Assembly: GCF_051960575.1 (NCBI RefSeq)
Contig: NZ_JBQCEE010000320.1
Span: 1 to 14,283 of the forward strand
DNA from: JBQCEE01 sp051960575
GTDB taxonomy: Bacteria > Actinomycetota > Actinomycetes > Mycobacteriales > Jatrophihabitantaceae
Direction of reading: 5' to 3'
DNA length: 14,283 nucleotides
Below the pieces are notes generated by a model. It was given only the letters and a program-made list of their open reading frames with translations. It was not told the origin of the DNA and searched no databases. This document shows positions 1 to 5,898 of the stretch, piece after piece; the first letter of the stretch is position 1; each line of letters begins with the position of its first letter. The position numbers were made by a program, and so were the translations under genes.

Positions 1-1077
1 GATGCCGGCCGCCTCGTTGTAGGCCGGGACGATCACCGACAGCGGCGGCGGGTCGCCGACCGCGGCCGCCTCGCCGCGCACGCGCACGTGGTGCCGCCGG
101 GCGAAGAAGACGAGCACCAGCACCCGCAGCACCGCGATGGCGCCGGCGACGAAGAACAGCACCGAGACGACCCGCGTGAACCCGCGCGCGGCGAGCACCA
201 GTCCGACGGCGACGCTGCCGCGCAGCCGCTGCCAGCCCGACGCCGCGATCCACGGCGATCCGACGCCGATCGCGTGCGACACCGTGTTGAACCGATACCC
301 GCGCGCGAGCAGCGCCGGGATCAGCGTCCGCAGCGCCGCGACGGTCTGTGCCCGGTCGCCGCCGCCGTCGTGCAGCATCACGACCGCGCCGGCGTCACCC
401 TCGGGCGTCGCGGCCCGCACGATGGCCGCCGGGCCCGGGCGGGCCCAGTCGCGCGTGTCGAGGTCGGTGAACACCACGCGGTACGGCCCGGCGCGCCGCA
501 CCGCCCGCCACTGCCCGCTGTCGATGGCCGTCGGTGTCGAGCTGTACGGCAGGCGCAGCAGGTCGGTGAGGTAGCCCGTGGCCGAGGCGATGGCCAGCTG
601 GGTCGACTGGAGCTCCAGCCGCTCGCGGGTGGCGCCGACGGTGCCGAGGTCCGGGTGGGTGAAGGTGTGCACGCCGATCTCGTCGCCGTCGGCGACCATG
701 CGCCGCAGGATGTCCGCGCGACCGCCCACGGACTCGCCGATGACGAAGAAGGTCGCCGGCACGTGATACTGCTCGAGCACGTCGAGGATGCGTGGCGTCC
801 AATGGCTCGGGCCGTCGTCGAAGGTCAGCACGATGGTCCTCGCCGGCACCCGCGAGCCCGCACCGGTGCGGGCGTCGACGATGGGGGCGCCGCGGAGCGC
901 GGTGTCCGGCACGCCGCGGGTGCCGAGCGACGCCGGGTCGCGCGGCCCCTCGGCGGACGCCCCGTCGATGAACCCGGCGACTGTCAGCAGCACGAGCGTG
1001 ACCAGGGCGAGCGCCAGCAGCACCAGCCAGTGCGCCCGCGGCGGGGGCGTGCGCGCGTGCCGGGTGTCGCGGTTCAT
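1..1077 (-). CDS. Bifunctional polysaccharide deacetylase / family 2 glycosyltransferase (3' end beyond window)
   Basis: The visible part encodes 359 residues and runs off the left edge. Residues 1-15 are basic and Pro-rich, and 16-36 form a membrane anchor. A NodB-type deacetylase domain spans about 80-275: TFDDGP (85-90) with the metal-binding Asp pair, HTFTH (137-141) with the two metal-binding His, LRLPY (174-178) in place of the common RPPYG, and MLHDGGG (234-240) with the catalytic His. A second membrane segment lies at about 303-325. Then LSVIVPAYNEA (346-356) opens a GT2 nucleotide-sugar domain, the rest of which is outside. Actinobacterial proteins with this fusion are thought to synthesise or modify a cell-surface amino-sugar polymer; that role is inference. 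The ATG overlaps the stop of the upstream gene as ATGA, so translation is probably coupled. The domain calls are firm; the substrate is unknown. Confidence 0.9.
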   Translation of the reverse strand, partial: MNRDTRHARTPPPRAHWLVLLALALVTLVLLTVAGFIDGASAEGPRDPASLGTRGVPDTALRGAPIVDARTGAGSRVPARTIVLTFDDGPSHWTPRILDVLEQYHVPATFFVIGESVGGRADILRRMVADGDEIGVHTFTHPDLGTVGATRERLELQSTQLAIASATGYLTDLLRLPYSSTPTAIDSGQWRAVRRAGPYRVVFTDLDTRDWARPGPAAIVRAATPEGDAGAVVMLHDGGGDRAQTVAALRTLIPALLARGYRFNTVSHAIGVGSPWIAASGWQRLRGSVAVGLVLAARGFTRVVSVLFFVAGAIAVLRVLVLVFFARRHHVRVRGEAAAVGDPPPLSVIVPAYNEAAGI

Positions 1078-1751
1078 GCCGCGACCGGACGCGGCGACCG
1101 GGAGGTCGAGTGCGTCGGGTGCGGCGTGGCCGTCGGATGGGTCGGATGGGTGGACGGCGAGTGGCCGGCGCGCCCGGCCGGCGTGGTCGAGCGGCCCGAC
1201 ACGGGCGGTGACGGCGTCGTCGTCGTGCTCGGTGCCGGTGTTCCCGAGGAGGCGCTCGTCGCCGGGCCGGTCGTCGGCGGCCGCGTGGGCGACCGGGTCG
1301 CCGTCGCGCCGGACGTCGTCGGCGAACCGGCCGGCGCCGTGCCGGTCGAGGTCACGGTGCCGGCGAGCGTCGGGCCGCCCGCCGGCGCACTGCCACCCGG
1401 TCCGACGCCGCTGCTGCTCGCGCCCCCCCTGCGCCCCGGCGTCGACGACGCCGCGGGCGGCACCACGGGCGCCGGCGCCAGCGCGGCGTGCTTGGCGGGT
1501 TCGTCCGTCGGCAGGCGTACGGGCGCGGTGAGCCCGGGCAACGGCACCCCGCCGAGCAGGCTGACGACGCCGAGCCCGACCGACCCGATCAGCAGGGCGG
1601 CGACGCCCCGCAGCACCAGCGTGACCCAGCGGCGGCGGCGGCCGCTGTCGTCAACGAAGATGCCGACCGTCGTGCGGTGCGGGGTCGGCGACGGCCGCTG
1701 CGGGAGGGGTCGCGTCGTCACGCACGCATTGTCAGCCCACCGACGGGGCAT
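1074..1751 (-). CDS. Ser/Thr/Pro-rich single-pass membrane protein, partner of the deacetylase-glycosyltransferase
   Basis: Up to 225 residues. The N-terminus is basic and carries FVDDSGRRRRW (32-42) directly before one hydrophobic segment (about 43-66). The rest is low-complexity Ala/Pro/Ser/Thr sequence, typical of an extracellular, disordered, possibly glycosylated stalk. I recall similar short proteins with an arginine block before the membrane helix next to deacetylase-GT2 fusions in other actinobacteria. The stop codon overlaps the next ATG, which supports a two-gene operon. The start is uncertain: the ATG at 1751 has no ribosome binding site, while a GTG at 1721 lies six bases after a GACAAT hexamer and could be a leaderless start giving 215 residues. 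No catalytic motif is visible. It may anchor or assist the enzyme downstream; that is inference. Confidence 0.7.
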   Translation of the reverse strand: MPRRWADNACVTTRPLPQRPSPTPHRTTVGIFVDDSGRRRRWVTLVLRGVAALLIGSVGLGVVSLLGGVPLPGLTAPVRLPTDEPAKHAALAPAPVVPPAASSTPGRRGGASSSGVGPGGSAPAGGPTLAGTVTSTGTAPAGSPTTSGATATRSPTRPPTTGPATSASSGTPAPSTTTTPSPPVSGRSTTPAGRAGHSPSTHPTHPTATPHPTHSTSRSPRPVAA

Positions 1752-1759
1752 GTGACTAC

Positions 1760-1786
1760 TTGAGAGTCTCAGTGACGGGATAGGGT
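1760..1786 (+). promoter_or_regulatory. Candidate promoter with palindromic operator for the histidine phosphatase gene
   Basis: TTGAGA (1760-1765) and TAGGGT (1781-1786) are separated by 15 bp, shorter than ideal, so the -10 is better supported than the -35. The predicted transcript start is near 1793, just before a strong ribosome binding site (GAGGAGGGG, 1801-1809). An 11-bp palindrome, TGAGAGTCTCA (1761-1771), overlaps the -35 and could be a repressor site. The divergent minus-strand gene begins within 10-40 bp. Confidence 0.4.
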
Positions 1787-1810
1787 CGGATCTTCCGCCC
1801 GAGGAGGGGC

Positions 1811-2476
1811 ATGACGGACCAGCACGGCGGTGCCCGACCCGGGACGACCACCACCACGGCTGCTGTCGGCGCGCCCTCGGGCGCGCCCGACGGCCTGTCC
1901 GACGACACCGCCCTCTGGCTGGTGCGGCACGGCGAGACCGAGTGGAGCCGGTCGGGACGCCACACGTCGGTCACCGACCTCCCGCTCACCGAGCACGGCG
2001 CGCAGCAGGCCGCCGCGCTCGCCCCGCTCTTCGCCGACCTCGCGCCGGCGCTCGTGCTCACCAGTCCGCGACAGCGGGCGGTCGAGACGGCGCGACTGGC
2101 CGGCCTGCAGCCGGACGGCACCGACGACGACCTCGCCGAGTGGGCCTACGGCGAGTACGAGGGCCGGACGAGCGCCGAGATCCGCGACGAGGTGCCGGAC
2201 TGGACCCTCATGACGCACGGCGCGCCCGGCGGCGAGACCGCCGACCAGGTCGGTGCCCGCGCCGACCGGGTGCTCGCCCGGGTCGGGGCCGCCCTCGCGG
2301 CGGGCCCGGTCGTGCTCGTCGGCCACGGCCACTTCACCCGCGTGCTCGGCGCCCGCTGGATCGGGCTGCCCGCCGCCGGGGCCGGCCGGCTGCTGCTCGA
2401 CGCCGCCGCGACCTGCCTGCTCGGCGCCCAGTACGGCGTCCGGGTGATCCACCGGTGGAACCACACGGAACCTTGA
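1811..2476 (+). CDS. Histidine phosphatase family protein (phosphoglycerate mutase-like)
   Basis: 221 residues. The histidine phosphatase signature is complete: LVRHGETEW (37-45) with the phospho-accepting His40 and Arg39, SPRQRAVETA (85-94) with the phosphate-binding Arg, Glu110 in LAEWAYGEYEG (108-118) as the likely acid, and VGHGHFTRVL (170-179) with the second catalytic His172. The first 30 residues are a low-complexity extension before the fold. A strong ribosome binding site lies two bases before the ATG. Position and size suggest the counterpart of M. tuberculosis Rv3214 (Gpm2), which is reported to act as an acid phosphatase rather than a true mutase. Substrate specificity cannot be read from sequence, so phosphatase is the safer call. 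Cytoplasmic. Confidence 0.9.
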   Translation: MTDQHGGARPGTTTTTAAVGAPSGAPDGLSDDTALWLVRHGETEWSRSGRHTSVTDLPLTEHGAQQAAALAPLFADLAPALVLTSPRQRAVETARLAGLQPDGTDDDLAEWAYGEYEGRTSAEIRDEVPDWTLMTHGAPGGETADQVGARADRVLARVGAALAAGPVVLVGHGHFTRVLGARWIGLPAAGAGRLLLDAAATCLLGAQYGVRVIHRWNHTEP

Positions 2477-2560
2477 GCGCGCCTTGAGAGCCTTGACCAT
2501 GATGAGCAGCACCCCAGCACCGACTCCCACCATGACAGCGAACGAGGGTGACCAGCAGCA
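2477..2560 (+). other. Leader region of the anti-sigma/sigma gene pair
   Basis: This 84-bp gap has three copies of CCTTGA (2471, 2482 and 2491; the first runs into the phosphatase stop codon) and a TTGACC at 2493-2498 without a matching -10. No SigF-type promoter (GTTT, spacer, GGGTA) is present, so the pair may be transcribed from the phosphatase promoter. The likely ribosome binding site is GAGGGTG (2544-2550). An 11-codon ATG reading frame at 2532 overlaps the start as ATGA, but nothing shows that it is translated. Confidence 0.35.
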
Positions 2561-2971
2561 ATGACCGAGACATCGGTACCGGAGTCCGACCCGACCACCG
2601 AGGCCGTGACCGTGAGCGTCCCGGCCGACGTGTCGTTCGTTTCGACCCTGCGGCTCACGACGGCGAGCCTGGCCGCGCGGTGCGGGCTCACCGTCGACGA
2701 CATCGAGGACCTGCGGCTGGCGGTGGACGAGGCCTGCTCGCTGCTGCTCCCCCACGCATCCGCGGGCTCGACGCTCGACACCCGCTTCGTGCTCAGCCCG
2801 GGCCGGCTCGAGGTCGACACGGCGATCGCGAGCGCCACCGAGGCCGACCTCGACCGCACCGGCTTCGCCTGGACGGTGCTCGGGGCCCTCGCGTCCACCG
2901 TCGACGTCACGCGCGACGGCCGCAGCCTCACGATCACCGTCACCAAGCAGAGCGAGACCCCGGCCCGGTGA
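2561..2971 (+). CDS. RsbW/UsfX-like anti-sigma factor
   Basis: 136 residues with a small GHKL-type ATP-binding fold. The key stretch is DLRLAVDEACSLLL (48-61), which closely resembles DLRLAVDEVCTRLI of mycobacterial UsfX (RsbW), as I recall it. The usual N-box Asn that coordinates Mg-ATP is absent here and in that recalled sequence, so kinase activity is doubtful. Proteins of this family bind a SigF/SigB sigma factor and hold it inactive until an anti-anti-sigma factor displaces them. The gene sits 9 bp before a SigF-type sigma gene, the classical arrangement of a cognate pair. No anti-anti-sigma (STAS) gene is in the window. The function is secure from family and neighbour together; the release mechanism is unknown. 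Confidence 0.85.
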   Translation: MTETSVPESDPTTEAVTVSVPADVSFVSTLRLTTASLAARCGLTVDDIEDLRLAVDEACSLLLPHASAGSTLDTRFVLSPGRLEVDTAIASATEADLDRTGFAWTVLGALASTVDVTRDGRSLTITVTKQSETPAR

Positions 2972-2980
2972 TCGCGCTCC

Positions 2981-3817
2981 ATGACTGACCTCGCGCCACC
3001 CGGCGCCGGCGACCGGTCCGGCGGCACCCGTGCCGACGAGCGCGCCGCCGCCCGGGCCGACACGAAGGCCGACGCCACCCGGCTGCTCGGCGAGATGCAC
3101 GCCCTCGCCGAGGACGACCCGCGCCGTCGCGGCCTCCGCGACCAGCTGGTCGAGCTGCACATGCCGCTGGTGGTGTACCTGGCCAAACGGTTCTCCGGAC
3201 GCAACGAGCCGCTGTCCGACCTCGTGCAGGTCGGCGCCATCGGGCTCATCAAGGCGATCGACCGCTTCGACGTCGACCGCGGCCTGGAGTTCTCGACCTA
3301 CGCGACCCCGACCATCCTCGGCGAGATCAAACGGCACTTCCGCGACACCGGCTGGCTCATCCACGTGCCCCGGCGGGCGCAGGAGATGCAGACAGCGCTG
3401 AACAACGCCCGCGCCGACCTCAACCAGCAACTCGGCCGCGCGCCGACGGTGAAGGAGCTGGCCGAGCGGCTCGAGGTCGACGAGGAGGCCGTGGTCGAGG
3501 CCCTCGACGCGGCGCGCGCCTACAGCGGCGTGCCGATCGACGCGCTCGCCGCCCCGGGCGAGACGGTGCCCGAGCACCCGGTGCTCGGCATCACCGACGA
3601 GGGGTTCGAGCAGGTCGAGCAGCGGGCGCTGCTGCAGAAGGTGATCGCCTCGCTGCCCGAGGCCGAGCGCGAGATCCTGCTGCTGCGCTTCGTCGCGAAC
3701 AAGACGCAGACCGAGATCGCCGGCATCGTCGGGGTGTCGCAGATGCAGGTGTCGCGCCTGGTCGCGCGCGGCCTGAAGCGGCTGCGCGAGCGCCTCGCCG
3801 AGGATCCGGAGAACTGA
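2981..3817 (+). CDS. sigF: SigF/SigB-family RNA polymerase sigma factor
   Basis: 278 residues. Region 2 is about 55-125, with DLVQVGAIGLIKAIDRFD (80-97) for core RNA polymerase binding and YATPTILGEIKRHFRD (107-122) for -10 recognition. Region 3 is about 130-200 and includes LGRAPTVKELAERL (151-164). Region 4 is about 213-272, with the helix-turn-helix TQTEIAGIVGVSQMQVSRLV (242-261). The lack of region 1.1 and the full regions 2-3-4 place it in group 3 (SigF/SigB/SigG), which directs general stress or developmental regulons. It lies just downstream of its likely anti-sigma factor; the ATG has no clear ribosome binding site, which fits translational coupling. The first 35 residues are charged and variable. 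Paralogues are common in actinobacteria, so the symbol marks the family, not proven orthology. Confidence 0.92.
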   Translation: MTDLAPPGAGDRSGGTRADERAAARADTKADATRLLGEMHALAEDDPRRRGLRDQLVELHMPLVVYLAKRFSGRNEPLSDLVQVGAIGLIKAIDRFDVDRGLEFSTYATPTILGEIKRHFRDTGWLIHVPRRAQEMQTALNNARADLNQQLGRAPTVKELAERLEVDEEAVVEALDAARAYSGVPIDALAAPGETVPEHPVLGITDEGFEQVEQRALLQKVIASLPEAEREILLLRFVANKTQTEIAGIVGVSQMQVSRLVARGLKRLRERLAEDPEN

Positions 3818-3841
3818 CGCGCCGCGGCCCGCGGGGCGCGC

Positions 3842-4261
3842 TCAGGCCGGGGGTTCCCGGGCGAGCGCGGCCCGGGCGGGGGGGGTGAACAGCAGGTAGA
3901 GCACGGCGATGGCGGCGACCAGGATCGGCCCGCCGTAGGCGATCCGGTGCGCCTGGATGCCGAGGCTGTAGGCCACCGGCAGGGCGATGATCTGCAGCAC
4001 CACCACCGGTGAGCGCGACGCCGGTCGCTGCCGCAGCAGCCCGCGCGCCCCGGCGGCGAGTACCGCGGCGCCGGCCAGCGCGCCGGCCGCCTCGAGCAGC
4101 GCCGCCGACACCTTGCTGGGCGACCCGACGATGGTGTTGACGACCAGGAAGCCGGCGACGCCGAGCAGGGCGAGTGCCTCGAGCAGCACGATCAGCGCCG
4201 CAGCGCGCAGCGGGCCGGGCGCCGGACCGTCGTCGGTCCTGTCGTCGGTCCTCGCGTCCAC
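3842..4261 (-). CDS. Four-helix integral membrane protein of unknown function (Rv3217c-like)
   Basis: 139 residues starting at GTG. A charged N-terminus (1-18) is followed by four hydrophobic segments at about 19-42, 50-70, 83-103 and 110-126. No catalytic or binding motif is seen. Its place divergent from the lipid kinase gene and close to whiB1 matches the conserved membrane protein Rv3217c in the mycobacterial order, which I recall as of similar length. A TATCGT hexamer (plus-strand 4268-4273) lies six bases before the GTG, putting the transcript start at the start codon, so the mRNA is probably leaderless. The 3' end converges on the sigF gene with a 24-bp gap. Function unknown. Confidence 0.75.
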   Translation of the reverse strand: MDARTDDRTDDGPAPGPLRAAALIVLLEALALLGVAGFLVVNTIVGSPSKVSAALLEAAGALAGAAVLAAGARGLLRQRPASRSPVVVLQIIALPVAYSLGIQAHRIAYGGPILVAAIAVLYLLFTPPARAALAREPPA

Positions 4262-4267
4262 CCCGCC

Positions 4268-4303
4268 ACGATAATCGGGCGGCCGCCGACCGCACGGTAG
4301 TGT
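4268..4303. promoter_or_regulatory. Divergent promoter pair for two leaderless genes
   Basis: Two outward-facing TANNNT -10 hexamers share this 50-bp gap. TATCGT on the minus strand (plus coordinates 4268-4273) is six bases from the GTG at 4261. TAGTGT on the plus strand (4298-4303) is eight bases from the ATG at 4312. Both place the transcript start at or next to the start codon. Neither has a recognisable -35, which is common in actinobacteria. The spacing is seen directly; leaderless transcription is inference. Confidence 0.5.
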
Positions 4304-4311
4304 CCGAGACC

Positions 4312-5232
4312 ATGCGCGTGCTCGTGGTGGTCAACCGCTTCGCGACCGCGCACGACCCCGCCGTCCTGCCGCCGTTGCGGGCCCGGCTGGCCGCCCGGCA
4401 CGACGTCGAGGTGGTCGACACGGCCCACCGCGGGCACGGGGTCGACCTCGCCCGGCAGGCGGTGCTCGACGGCGTCGACACGGTGGTGGCCTACGGCGGC
4501 GACGGCACCGTGAACGAGATCATCAACGGCCTGCTGCACGACGGGCCCGGTGACCACCTGCCCAGCCTCGGCATCGTCCCGGCCGGGTCGACCAACGTCT
4601 TCCTGCGGGCACTCGGCCTGCCGAACCGCGCCGACCGGGCGGCCGAGCGGCTGTTGCGGGCGCTCGCCGCGGGCTCGACCCGGGCCGTGAGCCTGGGCCG
4701 GGCGGACGAACGCTGGTTCTGCTTCTCGGCCGGGCTGGGCTTCGACGCGGCCGTCGTGCACGGCGTCGAGGCCGAACGCGCCCGCGGCAAGCGCTCGACC
4801 CATCTGCTCTACATGCAGGTCGGCGTGCAGCAGTTCTTCGCGAGCGAGCGCGACCGGCCCCGCATCCGGGTGAAGCTGGCCGACGGCACGACGCTGTCCG
4901 ACGTCTTCTTCACCATCGTCACCAACTGCGACCCGTGGACGTTCGTCGGCCCGCTGCCGCTGCGCCCGACCCCCCACACCGACTTCGACACCGGCCTCGG
5001 GCTCTACGCCCGCCGCCGGATGGGGCTCGCGGGCATGCTCGGCAGCATGGGGGCCCTGCTCGGCCCGACCGCGCACGTCGGCACCCGCGGCGCGCACCTG
5101 CTCGAGGACCTCGACCGGTTCGACGTGCTCGCCGACGCGCCGCTGCCGTTCCAGATCGACGGCGACGCCCTCGACCCCCGTGACCGGGTGTCGTTCCACT
5201 CGGTGCCGCGGGCGCTGCGGGTAGTGCTGTGA
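4312..5232 (+). CDS. Diacylglycerol kinase-family (DAGK_cat) lipid kinase
   Basis: 306 residues. The signatures are VVVNRFA (5-11), YGGDGTVNEIING (61-73, the nucleotide-binding loop), VPAGSTNVFLRALGLP (89-104, the GTxND-type motif in GSTN form) and QIDGDAL (281-287, where DGD replaces the usual DGE). The fold fits the DgkB/YegS/sphingosine kinase superfamily: phosphoryl transfer from ATP to a lipid hydroxyl such as diacylglycerol, at the inner face of the membrane. An upstream in-frame extension exists, but the ATG at 4312 starts exactly at the family's first beta strand and follows a -10 hexamer by eight bases. The position before whiB1 matches M. tuberculosis Rv3218. The actual substrate is not determinable. 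Confidence 0.87.
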   Translation: MRVLVVVNRFATAHDPAVLPPLRARLAARHDVEVVDTAHRGHGVDLARQAVLDGVDTVVAYGGDGTVNEIINGLLHDGPGDHLPSLGIVPAGSTNVFLRALGLPNRADRAAERLLRALAAGSTRAVSLGRADERWFCFSAGLGFDAAVVHGVEAERARGKRSTHLLYMQVGVQQFFASERDRPRIRVKLADGTTLSDVFFTIVTNCDPWTFVGPLPLRPTPHTDFDTGLGLYARRRMGLAGMLGSMGALLGPTAHVGTRGAHLLEDLDRFDVLADAPLPFQIDGDALDPRDRVSFHSVPRALRVVL

Positions 5233-5258
5233 GCAGATCGGCACGCTGAGAACGTCCC

Positions 5259-5300
5259 GGGAAAAGGGCCCGACCGGGTGGGAACAGGGGCTTTTGTCCC
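5259..5300 (+). terminator. Candidate terminator hairpin after the lipid kinase gene
   Basis: GGGAAAAGGGCC (5259-5270) pairs imperfectly with GGGGCTTTTGTCCC (5287-5300): a GGG/CCC base, an AAAG/CTTT core and a GC-rich top around a loop of about 16 nt. No U-tract follows, as is usual in GC-rich actinobacteria. It sits 26 bp after the kinase stop codon. Confidence 0.35.
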
Positions 5301-5320
5301 GACTCTCACCATCTCAGTAC

Positions 5321-5349
5321 TCGACCGCAGGGCCTCGACCGCGTAACTT
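5321..5349 (+). promoter_or_regulatory. Candidate distal promoter for whiB1
   Basis: TCGACC (5321-5326), a 17-bp spacer and TAACTT (5344-5349) fit a vegetative-type promoter with four of six -35 matches. It would start RNA near 5356 and give a leader of about 220 nt. A nearer promoter by the CRP site is possible, but no good -10 hexamer is visible there. Confidence 0.35.
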
Positions 5350-5495
5350 GCGAAGCAGTGGTTCCCCCGACCCGTGTCGAAACCCTGCACCGTGGGTACC
5401 AGCAGCAGGACGTCGGCGTTCGACGACGCACCGCCGACATGCGCTCGTGATGTGCCTTGCAGTACGGCCGTTTCCATTGAGGATGCGGCCTGGCT

Positions 5496-5511
5496 CGTGA
5501 AAGGATTCACA
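5496..5511 (+). promoter_or_regulatory. CRP/Cmr-type operator upstream of whiB1
   Basis: CGTGA-AAGGAT-TCACA matches the CRP palindrome TGTGA-N6-TCACA at nine of ten positions, and bases 5497-5511 match the mycobacterial form GTGNNANNNNNCACA completely. M. tuberculosis whiB1 is known to be controlled by the cAMP receptor protein Rv3676 through sites in its promoter. Here the site centre is about 72 bp before the ATG. The match is seen; binding is inferred. Confidence 0.6.
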
Positions 5512-5575
5512 AGCGGTTCTGCCGCGAGGGCTCCTTCCACCCTCGCGCCCGCACCGAGTGAGGAGATTGAAACCG

Positions 5576-5830
5576 ATGGACTGGCGTCACCGCGCGATCT
5601 GCCGTGACGAGGACCCGGAGCTGTTCTTCCCGATCGGGAACACCGGGCCCGCGTTGCTCCAGATCGAGCAGGCCAAGGCGGTCTGCCGGCGTTGCCCCGT
5701 CGTCCAGGACTGCTTGACCTGGGCGCTCGAAACCGGCCAGGACGCCGGCGTCTGGGGCGCGTTGTCCGAGGACGAGCGGCGGGCGCTCAAGCGCCGCAAC
5801 GCCCGTGCCCGGGCCGCCCGACTGGCCTGA
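5576..5830 (+). CDS. whiB1: WhiB1/WblE-type iron-sulfur transcriptional regulator
   Basis: 84 residues. Four Cys (9, 37, 40, 46) in the C-x27-C-x2-C-x5-C pattern bind a [4Fe-4S] cluster. DPELFFPIGNTGPALLQIE (13-31) and the basic tail LKRRNARARAAR (71-82) closely match WhiB1/WblE, the NO-sensitive essential member that binds region 4 of the housekeeping sigma factor. The conserved turn GVWGG reads GVWGA here (58-62), followed by LSEDERR. The ATG at 5576 is chosen because AGGAGA at 5561-5566 has correct spacing; an in-frame GTG at 5558 would lie before that site. The gene is flanked by homologues of Rv3218 and Rv3220c, as whiB1 is in M. tuberculosis. It converges on the kinase gene at 5870. Confidence 0.95.
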   Translation: MDWRHRAICRDEDPELFFPIGNTGPALLQIEQAKAVCRRCPVVQDCLTWALETGQDAGVWGALSEDERRALKRRNARARAARLA

Positions 5831-5860
5831 CCCCACGGCGGGACCACCCGCCACGACCAA

Positions 5861-5898
5861 CGATGCCGCTCAGCGCGCACTGCGCGCGAGCGGCATCG
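5861..5898. terminator. Long hairpin between convergent whiB1 and pdtaS genes
   Basis: An almost perfect inverted repeat: left arm CGATGCCGCTC, one unpaired A, then GCGCGCA; right arm TGCGCGC then GAGCGGCATCG. That gives 17-18 bp of stem with one bulge and a minimal loop. It begins 30 bp after the whiB1 stop and covers the last nine codons and stop of the kinase gene. No U-tract is present. It probably terminates or end-protects transcripts from both sides; that function is inference. Confidence 0.6.

Larger units (their letters stand above)
5233..5575 (+). promoter_or_regulatory. 343-bp regulatory region upstream of whiB1
   Basis: No convincing gene lies here. The stretch holds an imperfect hairpin (5259-5300) just after the kinase gene, a promoter-like TCGACC/TAACTT pair (5321-5349), a 7-bp inverted repeat GTCGGCG/CGCCGAC (5412-5418, 5432-5438) and a CRP-type site (5496-5511). 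The ribosome binding site AGGAGA (5561-5566) precedes the whiB1 ATG by nine bases. It is less GC-biased than the flanking genes, and the small reading frames in it lack ribosome binding sites. Confidence 0.55.

Noticed and set aside
88..1755. 555-residue plus-strand open frame across the deacetylase region
   Set aside because: It is Arg/Pro/Gly/Ala-rich with no domain and lies antisense to the real deacetylase and stalk-protein genes; high GC leaves such frames open.
2471..2496. Three CCTTGA repeats after the phosphatase gene
   Set aside because: Only six bases each, unevenly spaced (11 and 9 bp) and without symmetry; too weak to call an operator.
2477..2560. SigF-dependent autoregulatory promoter before the anti-sigma gene
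   Set aside because: Neither a GTTT -35 nor a GGGTA -10 is present in the gap.
2532..2564. Eleven-codon leader frame overlapping the anti-sigma start as ATGA
   Set aside because: No ribosome binding site and no attenuation-like residue run; chance is likely.
1769..3577. 602-residue minus-strand open frame over the phosphatase and sigma genes
   Set aside because: Antisense shadow without motifs; three well-supported genes lie on the other strand.
5294..5500. 68-codon open frame in the gap before whiB1
   Set aside because: No ribosome binding site, Arg/Pro/Ser-rich shadow-like composition, and it covers promoter and hairpin elements.
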